From the NCBI RefSeq assembly GCF_016031615.1, contig NZ_JACYXC010000001.1, forward strand, positions 4,402,001 to 4,466,000: DNA of 64,000 nt, in the 5' to 3' direction. The notes beneath the pieces were generated by a model. It was not told the DNA's origin and made no database searches. It saw only the letters and a program-made list of their open reading frames with translations. The position numbers were made by a program, and so were the translations under genes. The stretch's first letter is position 1, and each line of letters starts with the position of its first letter. This document shows, piece after piece, positions 1-8,023 of the stretch. Source of the DNA: Streptomyces pactum (GTDB lineage Bacteria > Actinomycetota > Actinomycetes > Streptomycetales > Streptomycetaceae).

Positions 1-1
1 C

Positions 2-1597
2 GCCAACACCCTCTACGTACCGCCCCGGCCGTTCTTCCAGGACCCGCAGTGGGGGCACATCACCGACTGGCAGCGGGAGCTCAAGCCGTACTACGACCAG
101 GCGCGGCGGATGCTCGGGGTGCGGCTGAACCGGACGATGACCCCCTCCGACGTCCACCTGAAGGACGCCGCGGAGCGGATGGGGGTCGGCGACACCTTCC
201 ACATGGCCCCGGTGGGGGTGTTCTTCGGCGACGGCGACGACGCCGGCGGAACGGTGCGCGCCGAGCCGGGCGAGACGGTCCCCGACCCGTACTTCGGCGG
301 CGTGGGCCCGTCCCGGCGGGCCTGCACCGAGTGCGGCGAGTGCATGACCGGCTGCCGGCACGGGGCCAAGAACACCCTGAACGAGAACTACCTCCACCTC
401 GCCGAACGGGCCGGGGCGGTGGTGCACCCGATGACCACCGCGGTCGCCCTGTCCGAGGACCCGGCGGGCGGCTACCGGGTGGTGGCCGTCCCCACCGACC
501 GCCGCCGCAGGGGCCCGCGGCGGGTGTTCCGGGCGCGCCGGGTGGTGCTGGCCGCGGGCACCTACGGCACCCAGACGCTGCTGCACCGGATGCGCGACGA
601 GGGGCTGCTGCCGCGCGTCTCGCCCCGGCTGGGCGTGCTGACCCGCACCAACTCCGAGGCGCTGGTGGGTGCGCAGACCACCGACCGGCGGTACCGCCGC
701 AAGCGGGGCGGGGTCCGGGTGGAGTTCGGCGGGAAGGTCGACTTCACCCGGGGGGTGGCGATCACCTCGTCCATCCACCCCGACGAGACCACGCACATCG
801 AGCCGGTCCGGTACGGCAAGGGCTCCAACGCCATGGCCCCGCTGTCCATCCTCCAGATCCCGTACGGCGGCCGGGCGCCCCGGCTGCTGCGGTTCATCGG
901 GGCGAACCTGCGGCGTCCGGGCGACGCGGTACGGATGTTCAACTACCACCGCTGGTCGGAGCGGACCATCATCGGGCTGGTCATGCAGACGCACGACAAC
1001 TCGCTGACCACCTACCGCAAGCCCAGGGGGCTGGGCAAGGGACTGCTCACCGCCCGGCAGGGGCACGGACAGCCCAACCCCGACCACATCCCCCAGGGCG
1101 CGGAGGGCGCGCGGCTGCTCGCCGAGTCCATCAACGGCATCGCCGGCAGCAACGTCGGAGAGCTGATGGGCACGCCGCTCACCGCCCACTTCCTGGGCGG
1201 CTGCCCCATCGGGGAGGACCCGGAGCACGGGGTGATCGACCCCTACCACCGGCTCTTCGGGTACCCCGGCATCTCGGTGGTGGACGGGGCGTCGGTCTCC
1301 GCCAACCTGGGTGTCAACCCGTCGCTGACCATCACCGCCCAGGCCGAACGGGCGATGGCGCTCTGGCCGAACAACGGCGAGCCGGACCCGCGCCCGCGGC
1401 AGGGTGAGCGGTACCGGCCGGTGGCCCCGGTCGCCCCACGGCACCCGGCGGTCCCGGCGGACGCCTTCGGCGCCCTGCGGCTGCCGGTGACCCTCCCGGT
1501 CCCCACCGTCCCGCCCCGCCGCGCGGAGGAACCGGCGGCCGGAACGGGCCCGGGTACGGGGGCGGGGACGGGGACCGGGCTGCCCGGACCGCTGTGA
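2..1597 (+). CDS. GMC-family oxidoreductase, 3' part
   Basis: C-terminal 531 residues of a flavin-dependent GMC (cholesterol-oxidase-type) oxidoreductase; the start and FAD-binding N-terminus lie upstream of the window. Visible are a cysteine-rich segment (CTECGECMTGC, about residue 110) typical of actinobacterial members, a glycine-rich stretch before AAGTYGTQTLL, and the C-terminal flavin/active-site block with LGGCPIG and NPSLTITAQAERAM. After that block comes a Pro/Ala/Gly-rich tail of about 80 residues that looks disordered. The substrate cannot be told from the sequence; sterols or other alcohols are typical of the family. The gene ends just before a perfect hairpin terminator and faces a convergent surface-protein gene. 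The family call is firm, the substrate open. Confidence 0.9.
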   Translation, partial: ANTLYVPPRPFFQDPQWGHITDWQRELKPYYDQARRMLGVRLNRTMTPSDVHLKDAAERMGVGDTFHMAPVGVFFGDGDDAGGTVRAEPGETVPDPYFGGVGPSRRACTECGECMTGCRHGAKNTLNENYLHLAERAGAVVHPMTTAVALSEDPAGGYRVVAVPTDRRRRGPRRVFRARRVVLAAGTYGTQTLLHRMRDEGLLPRVSPRLGVLTRTNSEALVGAQTTDRRYRRKRGGVRVEFGGKVDFTRGVAITSSIHPDETTHIEPVRYGKGSNAMAPLSILQIPYGGRAPRLLRFIGANLRRPGDAVRMFNYHRWSERTIIGLVMQTHDNSLTTYRKPRGLGKGLLTARQGHGQPNPDHIPQGAEGARLLAESINGIAGSNVGELMGTPLTAHFLGGCPIGEDPEHGVIDPYHRLFGYPGISVVDGASVSANLGVNPSLTITAQAERAMALWPNNGEPDPRPRQGERYRPVAPVAPRHPAVPADAFGALRLPVTLPVPTVPPRRAEEPAAGTGPGTGAGTGTGLPGPL

Positions 1598-1614
1598 ACG
1601 GGCGGCTCCACGAG

Positions 1615-1659
1615 GCGAGGGGCCGTACCCGGATGTCGCATCCGGGTACGGCCCCTCGC
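1615..1659. terminator. Perfect 21-bp hairpin between convergent genes
   Basis: The arms 1615-1635 and 1639-1659 are exact reverse complements around a 3-nt TCG loop. There is no T-tract, as is usual for Streptomyces terminators. It sits between the stop of the GMC oxidoreductase and the stop of the convergent LAXTG protein, so it can terminate both. Confidence 0.85.
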
Positions 1660-1738
1660 TCATCGTCCGCCGGCGCTCACCGGCACGTGGCCGGTGAGCC
1701 CGGTGCGGCACGGGTGGTGGTGCTCCCGCGGTGCTCCG

Positions 1739-2753
1739 TTACGCGGCGGCACCGGCGCCACGGCGGCGGCGCACGACGAAGATCGCACCCGCGCCCGCGG
1801 CCATCGCGACGCCACCGATCACGGCGATCGTCGGCAGCGCGGAGGAGGAACCGGTCTCGGCCAGCTCACCGGTCACCGGCAGCTCCTCCAGGCCGCCCTG
1901 CGGGGCCGGCTTGGGCTTCTCGGTGCTCGGCTTGCCCTCGGCCGGCGGCACCTCGGTGCCCGGCTTGGTGCCCGCGACCAGGACGTCGAACTCGTAATCC
2001 ATGTACTCCGAGAAGCCGCAGAGGTCGTCCTCGTCGTGGTAGGCGCCGATGGCCATGGCGAAGCCGTAGCTGCCCGGGGTCTTGGCGTCCACCTTCAGAC
2101 GCAGCTTGGCGTCCGAGTACTCGTTGGGCTTCAGCTCGGTGATCGAGGCGAAGTAGCCGACCTCGTCGTCCACCGGCTTCCAGCCCGCGCCCTCGTCGTA
2201 CCACTCCACGGTGAGGTACTTCGAGACGTCCTCGAAGTCCTCGGCGTCGATCGCGCCGAGGGCCACGTACGCGTCCACCGACTTCATCGTCTTGTCGGAG
2301 ATGTTGGCGGTACGGAAGGTGAAGTTGACCCAGCCGGAACCGGCGACGACCTTGCTCGGCAGTCCGCGCAGGGTGGTGCTGACCAGCGCCTCGTCGGACT
2401 CGTCCTCGCAGACGGGGTCTTCCTCGGTCGGGGTCGGCGTCGGCGTCGGGGTCGTGGTGGGGGGTGCCGGTGGGCGTGCCGGTGAGGGGTGGGCGTCCCG
2501 GTCGGCGTCGGCGCCTCGGTCGTCGGGGGTGCCGGTGGGGGTGGGCGTACCGGTCGGGGTCGGCGCGTCGGTGGTCGAACCGGGAGCCGGGGGTGGGCTC
2601 GGGCTGCGTCGGCTCCGAGGCCGCTTCCGAGGACGTGGGGGAAGGCGCCGGGGTCGTCGGCTCGGAGGCGTACGCGGCCGGCGCCGCGAGAAGCGCGGCA
2701 GGGGCGATGGCGGCCGTCGCTGCGACGGCCGCGAGAGCGCGGCGAAGCTTCAT
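1739..2753 (-). CDS. LAXTG-anchored surface protein, apparently frameshifted
   Basis: Cell-wall surface protein read from ATG 2753 (GAGG just upstream). The first frame gives a signal peptide (MKLRRALAAVAATAAIAPAA, cleavage near AYA-SE) and a Ser/Thr/Pro spacer. The second frame, continuous from about 2460 down to 1739, gives a cysteine-containing extracellular domain of about 150 residues and a sorting signal: LPVTG then LAETG, a hydrophobic segment, and RRRR. LAXTG is the signal of class E sortases. Between 2495 and 2590 the Thr-Pro repeats (TPTGTP) jump between all three frames, each jump next to a C run. The span is 1015 bp, one base over a multiple of three. Either the assembly has homopolymer errors or the gene is broken. 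The role of the extracellular domain is unknown. Confidence 0.75.
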
Positions 2754-3697
2754 GAAGACCTCATTCGGGGTCCGTACACGCTGCTGCTGTCGAGCAGCGG
2801 CTGCTTGGGAGGCCGGCGCGGTGGGGCGCGATGTGGCCGTGCGTTTGCACGTACATGACCAGTGCTCGGGGGAAAAGGTTGCACCCGGAATCGAAACGCG
2901 TGCCGTGATGTGGCTCACCGTCGCCCGACGCCGGTCACCCCCACTCCCGGGCCCTCCCGGCGCGCATCACCCCAGGTCATGGGCCTCCGCCGGACCGTGC
3001 CGCCGGGCCCGGCCCCTCCCGGGCCGGGCGTTCCCGGTACCCCCGCGAGGTGGAACCGGGGAGCAAGGGGGAGTGGGAGGGGAAGGGGTGGGGGGCTCCT
3101 GGGGGGCGGGGCCTCTGGGGCGCGGAGGCGTCGTCAGGGGGTGTAAAACCCGCCAGGGGGTACGGAGGGGAGGGGATGCAGGAGGGGGAGGGGAGAGTGA
3201 GGAGAGAAACACGGCCGGTCCCAGGCGTCCCCGGGACCGACCGTTCTTTGGATGATGACCGGGCTGCTGTCCCCTGCCGACCGAATCACCGCGCCGGAAC
3301 GAGGTCCCACGACGCGCACCTCCCGTGCCATTGCGGGAGTCGCGTCTCATCGTTCCGGCGAATCTGGCCACGCGTACCGGCCTCCGGGAGGGGAGGGCGG
3401 AAGCCGGTACGCGTGCGGGGGTGGATCTTCGGTGTGGATGGTGCGCTACGTCCGGCCGCCGCCCGGGAGGGAGGGCGGGTGCGGCGCGGACACCGGGCTC
3501 AACGAGGTCCCGGAGGGACAGGGTCACGCGCCGTACGGGTGACGCGCCGTACGGGTGACGCCTCCCGAACATCCGGCCGTCCCTCCGCGTGCATCCCGGC
3601 CCTGTCCGCGGGCCCGCCCCGCCCGGGCCCGCCGGTTGCGGCTCCGCCGGTCCGTTCCGCCACGGCCCGCGGCCCGCCGGTGTGGCCGTGCCGTGCC
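2754..3697. other. Gene-free spacer of about 940 bp
   Basis: No convincing gene on either strand. It must hold the promoter of the LAXTG gene at its left end. From about 3055 to 3215 the plus strand is almost all purine (runs of GGGGAGG type). Near 3524-3558 there are two head-to-tail copies of a 16-base element built on ACGCGCCGTACGGGTG. Open frames here lack any family signature and look like GC-driven shadows. Confidence 0.5.
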
Positions 3698-4171
3698 TCA
3701 GGCGCGGCCCCGGCACAGCTCCAGCAGGGTCATGGCGAGCGTCGTACCCGGCTTGCCCAGCGCCTCGCGGTAGCGGCCGAGGATCTCCATCTCCCGGGTC
3801 AGGTCCACCCGGCGGCCCCCGGAGGCGAGCCGGGACCGCTGGATCCCGGCCGAGACCGCCATCCGCTCCTGGATCAGGGCGATGATCTGCCCGTCCAGCC
3901 GGTCGATCCCCGCCCGGCCCTCCGGGATGCCGGTGGTGGGGACACCGGAAGCGGCGGCGGAGGCGCCCGGAGCCGTGGCGGCGCCCGAGGTGGCGTCCGT
4001 GGGGGCGCCGGGGGTCGTGACGGAGGTGGGGCCGGCGGGGGCGGGGGTGGCGTCCGTGGCGGGGGCGGTCCGGACCCGGCCGTCGGCGGCCGGCCGGGGA
4101 GTGCCGCTCATCACTGTGCTCGCCGTGGTCACCGTGCTCGCCGTGGTCACTGTGTTCACTGTGTGCTCCAT
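3698..4171 (-). CDS. Chorismate mutase (AroQ type)
   Basis: Converts chorismate to prephenate for Phe/Tyr synthesis. The C-terminal 65 residues form the all-helical AroQ domain: IDRLDGQIIALIQERMAVS, then GGRRVDLTREMEILGRYREA and TLLELCRGRA. The Arg, Lys/Arg and Gln/Glu positions expected for the active site are present. The first 85 residues are Ala/Thr/Pro-rich and likely disordered. They begin with a duplicated VTTASTV made by a DNA repeat near 4110-4160. The start is uncertain: ATG 4171 and ATG 4111 are both possible and neither has a strong ribosome site. It is divergent from guaA, an arrangement I recall from other Streptomyces. Confidence 0.85.
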   Translation of the reverse strand: MEHTVNTVTTASTVTTASTVMSGTPRPAADGRVRTAPATDATPAPAGPTSVTTPGAPTDATSGAATAPGASAAASGVPTTGIPEGRAGIDRLDGQIIALIQERMAVSAGIQRSRLASGGRRVDLTREMEILGRYREALGKPGTTLAMTLLELCRGRA

Positions 4172-4212
4172 GGGGATCGTTGCCGACGGGCCGACCCGGA
4201 CCGGAAACACAG

Positions 4213-4247
4213 CAGGCGCCCCGGGCCTTGTCGGCCCGGGGCGCCTG
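4213..4247. promoter_or_regulatory. Perfect 15-bp hairpin between divergent aroQ-type gene and guaA
   Basis: The arms 4213-4227 and 4233-4247 match perfectly around a TTGTC loop. It lies 42 bp upstream of the chorismate mutase start and about 160 bp before guaA, between divergent genes where a terminator is not needed. It could be a transcribed leader structure of the chorismate mutase mRNA or a roadblock insulating the two promoters. Confidence 0.5.
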
Positions 4248-4332
4248 GGAAGTCGCTGATCAGTCGATCACGCAGCACGACCATGGCAGCCGGACGGGCC
4301 GGTGCCATAGGTAAAGACGAAGGACAGCTGCG

Positions 4333-4365
4333 TTGACATGGGTCACAGTATGAGCCGGTTAGAAT
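4333..4365 (+). promoter_or_regulatory. Candidate guaA promoter
   Basis: A perfect TTGACA (4333-4338) is followed by TAGAAT (4360-4365), both good matches to the main sigma factor consensus. The spacer is 21 nt, longer than the usual 17-18, so one of the two hexamers may not be the real partner. The site is 45 nt upstream of the guaA start codon, and the local sequence is unusually AT-rich. Confidence 0.45.
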
Positions 4366-4409
4366 CGAAAGTCCAAACCCTTACGTTCCACCGCCGGAAG
4401 GCCGCCGAA

Positions 4410-5996
4410 GTGCCCTCAGCGTCCCCCGCTGCCGCCCCCGACACCGTTCTGGTCGTCGATTTCGGCGCGCAGTACGCCCAGCTCATCGCCCGCCGAGTCC
4501 GAGAGGCGCGCGTCTACAGCGAGATCGTGCCGTCCACCATGCCGGTTGACGAGATGCTCGCCAAGAACCCCAAGGCGATCATCCTCTCCGGCGGTCCCTC
4601 CTCGGTCTACGCCGAGGGCGCCCCCACCCTGGACCGTTCGATCTTCGAAGCCGGGGTGCCGATCTTCGGCATGTGCTACGGGTTCCAGCTCATGGCCACC
4701 ACCCTCGGCGGCACGGTGGACAACACCGGTGCCCGGGAGTACGGCCGCACCCCGCTGACCGTCACCAAGACCAGCTCCACCCTCTTCGAGGGCACCCCGG
4801 CCGAGCAGACGGTGTGGATGTCGCACGGCGACGCCTGCTCCGCCGCCCCCGAGGGCTTCGCGGTCACCGCCTCCACCGACCTGGTGCCGGTCGCCGCCTT
4901 CGAGAACGACGAGAAGAAGCTGTACGGCGTCCAGCACCACCCGGAGGTCATGCACTCCACCTACGGCCAGCAGGTGCTGGAGCACTTCCTGTACCGGGGT
5001 GCCGGCATCGAGCCGTCCTGGACCACCGGGAACGTGATCGAGGAGCAGGTCGCCGCGATCCGCGAGCAGGTGGGCACCAAGCGCGCGATTTGCGGCCTGT
5101 CCGGCGGCGTGGACTCCGCGGTCGCCGCGGCACTGGTCCAGCGCGCCATCGGCGACCAGCTGACCTGCGTCTACGTGGATCACGGTCTGATGCGCAAGGG
5201 CGAGACCGAGCAGGTCGAGAAGGACTTCGTCGCGGCCACCGGCGTGCAGCTGAAGGTCGTCGACGCCGAGGAGCGCTTCCTCAACGCCCTCAAGGGCGTC
5301 TCCGACCCGGAGGAGAAGCGCAAGATCATCGGCCGGGAGTTCATCCGGGTCTTCGAGCAGGCCCAGGCCGAGATCATCGCCGAGGCGGGCAGCGGCGCGG
5401 AGGCCGTGGAGTTCCTGGTGCAGGGCACGCTCTACCCGGACGTGGTCGAGTCCGGCGGCGGCACCGGCACCGCGAACATCAAGTCGCACCACAACGTCGG
5501 CGGGCTCCCCGAGGACCTGGAGTTCAAGCTCATCGAGCCGCTCCGCCAGCTGTTCAAGGACGAGGTCCGGATGGTCGGCCAGGAGCTGGGCCTCCCGGAC
5601 GAGATCGTCCAGCGCCAGCCGTTCCCCGGCCCGGGGCTCGGCATCCGGATCGTCGGCGAGGTCACCAAGGAGCGGCTGGACCTGCTCCGTGAGGCCGACG
5701 CCATCGCCCGCGAGGAGCTGACCGCGGCCGGCCTGGACCGGGACATCTGGCAGTGCCCGGTGGTCCTCCTCGCCGATGTGCGCAGCGTGGGCGTGCAGGG
5801 TGACGGCCGCACCTACGGCCACCCGATCGTGCTCCGTCCGGTCTCCTCCGAGGACGCCATGACGGCCGACTGGTCCCGCCTGCCGTACGACGTGCTGGGC
5901 CGGATCTCCACCCGGATCACCAACGAGGTGGACGAGGTCAACCGCGTGGTGCTGGACATCACCAGCAAGCCGCCGGGCACCATCGAGTGGGAGTGA
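4410..5996 (+). CDS. guaA: GMP synthase (glutamine-hydrolysing)
   Basis: Last step of GMP synthesis: amination of XMP with glutamine and ATP. Full-length at 528 residues. The class I glutamine amidotransferase domain (about 15-200) has nucleophile Cys89 in GMCYGFQ and the His/Glu pair in QHHPEV near 176. The ATP pyrophosphatase domain has the PP-loop LSGGVDSAVA near 230. The C-terminal dimerisation domain ends in the family-typical KPPGTIEWE. GTG 4410 is chosen because GGAAGG sits 8 nt upstream and family members start PSASPAA-like; an ATG at 4338 would add 24 atypical residues and overlap the promoter. It is a monocistronic-looking housekeeping gene. Confidence 0.98.
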   Translation: MPSASPAAAPDTVLVVDFGAQYAQLIARRVREARVYSEIVPSTMPVDEMLAKNPKAIILSGGPSSVYAEGAPTLDRSIFEAGVPIFGMCYGFQLMATTLGGTVDNTGAREYGRTPLTVTKTSSTLFEGTPAEQTVWMSHGDACSAAPEGFAVTASTDLVPVAAFENDEKKLYGVQHHPEVMHSTYGQQVLEHFLYRGAGIEPSWTTGNVIEEQVAAIREQVGTKRAICGLSGGVDSAVAAALVQRAIGDQLTCVYVDHGLMRKGETEQVEKDFVAATGVQLKVVDAEERFLNALKGVSDPEEKRKIIGREFIRVFEQAQAEIIAEAGSGAEAVEFLVQGTLYPDVVESGGGTGTANIKSHHNVGGLPEDLEFKLIEPLRQLFKDEVRMVGQELGLPDEIVQRQPFPGPGLGIRIVGEVTKERLDLLREADAIAREELTAAGLDRDIWQCPVVLLADVRSVGVQGDGRTYGHPIVLRPVSSEDAMTADWSRLPYDVLGRISTRITNEVDEVNRVVLDITSKPPGTIEWE

Positions 5997-6098
5997 CCGC
6001 ACTCCCCGCTTCCGGGGCCCGGTAGCCCCGGGAGCCACCGGCCCCGGGAAGCCGCCGGCTTCCCGGGCGACCGGGCCGCGGGCCGGAGCCGACGGCAC

Positions 6099-6206
6099 CG
6101 GCCCGCCTCTCCATGAGGTGTCGGCTCGCCTCTCCGTGAGGCATCGGCCCGCCTCTCTCGTGAGGCGACAGCCCACCTCACTGTGAGGTGAGGGCCCGCA
6201 TCTCCA
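6099..6206. repeat. Tandem array of 23-bp hairpin units after guaA
   Basis: Four imperfect copies of a 23-24 bp unit (6099-6121, 6122-6144, 6145-6168, 6169-6191) and a partial fifth. Each copy is itself a small inverted repeat, GCCTC facing GAGGC around a 4-5 nt loop, with paired changes in some copies (CACCTC with GAGGTG). The RNA would form a row of short stems. It lies about 100 bp after the guaA stop; the rest of 5997-6413 shows nothing I can name. Confidence 0.75.
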
Positions 6207-6413
6207 GGGCTGATCGGCTGCCGCCGGGGTCGCCGCCCGCCCTCGTGGGTCCGGCCGGTCCGGCCGGTCCTGCTCCCGGGTCCGGTCCGCCCGCGGCACG
6301 ACCGGGCCCGACCGGGGAGCGTCAACCCGGGCCGAGGACCGCAGTGCCGGATGGCCGGCCGGGCCGGCCCGCACACTCCGCGCGAGCACGTCCCGCTCCA
6401 TCCGTGACGCCGC

Positions 6414-6692
6414 TCACGACGCATCCTCGGTCAGCCCGAAGCCTTCCGAGAACTCCTCCAGGAACGCGCGCCGGGACGGGTCGGTCTCGGCGGCTGTCAT
6501 CTCCGCGACCAGTTCGAGCAACTCCTGCCGCTGGTTGTCCGGCAGCGTGCCGACCACGTGGCCGACGCCCTCCAGCACCTTGACCGCGTCGTCCGGATCC
6601 ATCTGTTCGTCCTCGCTGCCCTCGATGAACCACAGGACATCGACCAGGGCCTCGGCCAAGGCACGGGTCAGGGACGGATACACAGGCGTCAC
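6414..6692 (-). CDS. Small acidic protein of unknown function
   Basis: I do not recognise this 92-residue protein. It is acidic and appears all-helical, with regularly spaced Leu/Val (SLTRALAEALVDVLWFIEG, LLELVAEMTAAE) and no membrane segment. GTG 6692 is chosen because a perfect AGGAGG precedes it by 5 nt; an upstream ATG at 6740 has no such site. It points away from guaA and lies convergent with its downstream spacer. It may be a small regulatory or immunity-like protein, but nothing in the context decides this. Confidence 0.7.
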   Translation of the reverse strand: MTPVYPSLTRALAEALVDVLWFIEGSEDEQMDPDDAVKVLEGVGHVVGTLPDNQRQELLELVAEMTAAETDPSRRAFLEEFSEGFGLTEDAS

Positions 6693-7178
6693 GACGGCCT
6701 CCTGGCGGGTCGGCGGCAGAGTCCGGCCATCCCACCACACAGGGCTGACATCACTTTCCGTGAGCCTCCGCGGGAGGTGGACCAGAGCCGCCGTTCCTGT
6801 CCGTGGCTGACGGCGCCGGCGTACCCGCCCGTACCGGCCCCCCGCCCACCGGTACCTCCTCGTCCGCGACCCGGCCTCCGCCCGGAAGCCCCGGACCCGG
6901 TCCGCGGCGGGATGCGCCCGCGGCCCCCGGCCTCCCCGGACCGGAAGCGGTCCGGGCCGGGGCGAGCCAGGGCAGGAGCGTCCGGGCCGAGCCCGACCGG
7001 GAGCGGTCCCGGCCGGGAAGCCGCCGGCCGCTCACCGCCCTCACCCCAGGTCGCCCGTGCCCGGAACCGGAACGTCCGACCCGCCCCGTGCGATCAGTGC
7101 ACGCACGACTATGGGCACCCCCAAGGGCCCGGCGGTAGCTTCCGTTTCGAGTCATCGGACGTGAAGGAGCAAGCCGCC
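6693..7178. other. Divergent spacer of about 490 bp
   Basis: This lies between the small acidic-protein gene and the class II aldolase-like gene, and holds both promoters. From 6800 to 7080 it is rich in runs of CCGG, GGCC and CGGGCC that favour many short stems. I see no gene. Confidence 0.4.
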
Positions 7179-7958
7179 GTGCCCGAGCCGATACCCCTCG
7201 ACCAGTTGCACTTCGCCATGCCGCCGCAGCACGACTCGGTGGAGGGCGAACGGCGGTACCGGCAGGAGCGGCTGGCGGGCGCGCTCCGCCTCTTCGGCCG
7301 CTACGGCTTCGAGGAGGGCGTGGCGGGACTCATCACGGTGCGGGACCCGGAGTACCCCGACTGTTTCTGGGCGAACCCGTTCGGCCTGCCGTTCCGGCAC
7401 CTCACCGTCAGCGACCTGATCATGGTGAATGAGGCGGGCCAGGTCGTCGAGGGGCGCTATCACGTCAACCAGGCGGCGTTCATCATTCACTCGCACGTGT
7501 ACCGGGCGCGGCCAGCCGTGGCGGCCGTCGCCCACACCCGCTCCCCGCACGGCCGGGTGCTGGCCGCACTCGGTGAACCGCTGGAGCCCCTCACCCAGGA
7601 CGCCTGTGCCTTCTTCGAGGACCACGCGCTCTTCGACCGCTACACCGGAGCCGTGGTGGACCCGGCCGAGGCCCGGGCCGTCGCCGCCGCCCTCGGCCCG
7701 TACAAGGCCCTCATCCTGCGCAATCACGGTCTGTTGACGGTCGGTGACTCGGTGGACGCGGCGGCCTGGTGGTTCATCACGATGGAACAGGCGTGCCACG
7801 TCCAGCTCGCGGCGAAGGCCGCGGGGCGGCCGGTCCCCATCGACCGGCGGAGCGCGGTGGAGACCCGGGACCAGATCGGCAGTGATCTCGCGGCGTGGAT
7901 CAACTATCAGGCCCTGTACGAGGACATCACCCGCAGCGAACCGGAGTTATTGACCTGA
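7179..7958 (+). CDS. Class II aldolase/adducin-family protein
   Basis: 259 residues with the class II aldolase/adducin fold; members cleave or epimerise sugar phosphates using a divalent metal. Family signatures are HTRSPHG at 119, QDACAFFEDHALFD, and ILRNHGLLTVG with His183. In the relatives I remember, the first metal motif reads HTHS, so Arg121 here replaces a metal-ligand His; activity or substrate may have changed. GTG 7179 is preferred because AAGGAG lies 9 nt upstream; GTG 7161 is in frame. The codon 7947-7949, two codons before the last residue, is TTA, rare in Streptomyces and read by the bldA tRNA, so developmental control is possible. It is followed 65 bp later by a membrane-protein gene on the same strand. 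Confidence 0.9.
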   Translation: MPEPIPLDQLHFAMPPQHDSVEGERRYRQERLAGALRLFGRYGFEEGVAGLITVRDPEYPDCFWANPFGLPFRHLTVSDLIMVNEAGQVVEGRYHVNQAAFIIHSHVYRARPAVAAVAHTRSPHGRVLAALGEPLEPLTQDACAFFEDHALFDRYTGAVVDPAEARAVAAALGPYKALILRNHGLLTVGDSVDAAAWWFITMEQACHVQLAAKAAGRPVPIDRRSAVETRDQIGSDLAAWINYQALYEDITRSEPELLT

Positions 7959-8023
7959 AGCCGCCTGACGGCTGCCGGGAATGCGGCACAATTCCCGCCG
8001 AAGTTCGACAGTGGGGAGAGCCC

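Noticed and set aside
49..1407. Long Arg/Gly/Pro-rich open frame over the GMC oxidoreductase
   Set aside because: It is the +1 shadow of the GMC gene; composition is GC-driven and no motif appears.
4416..6401. 661-residue minus-strand frame across guaA
   Set aside because: Antisense shadow of a conserved housekeeping gene, with no ribosome site or domain.
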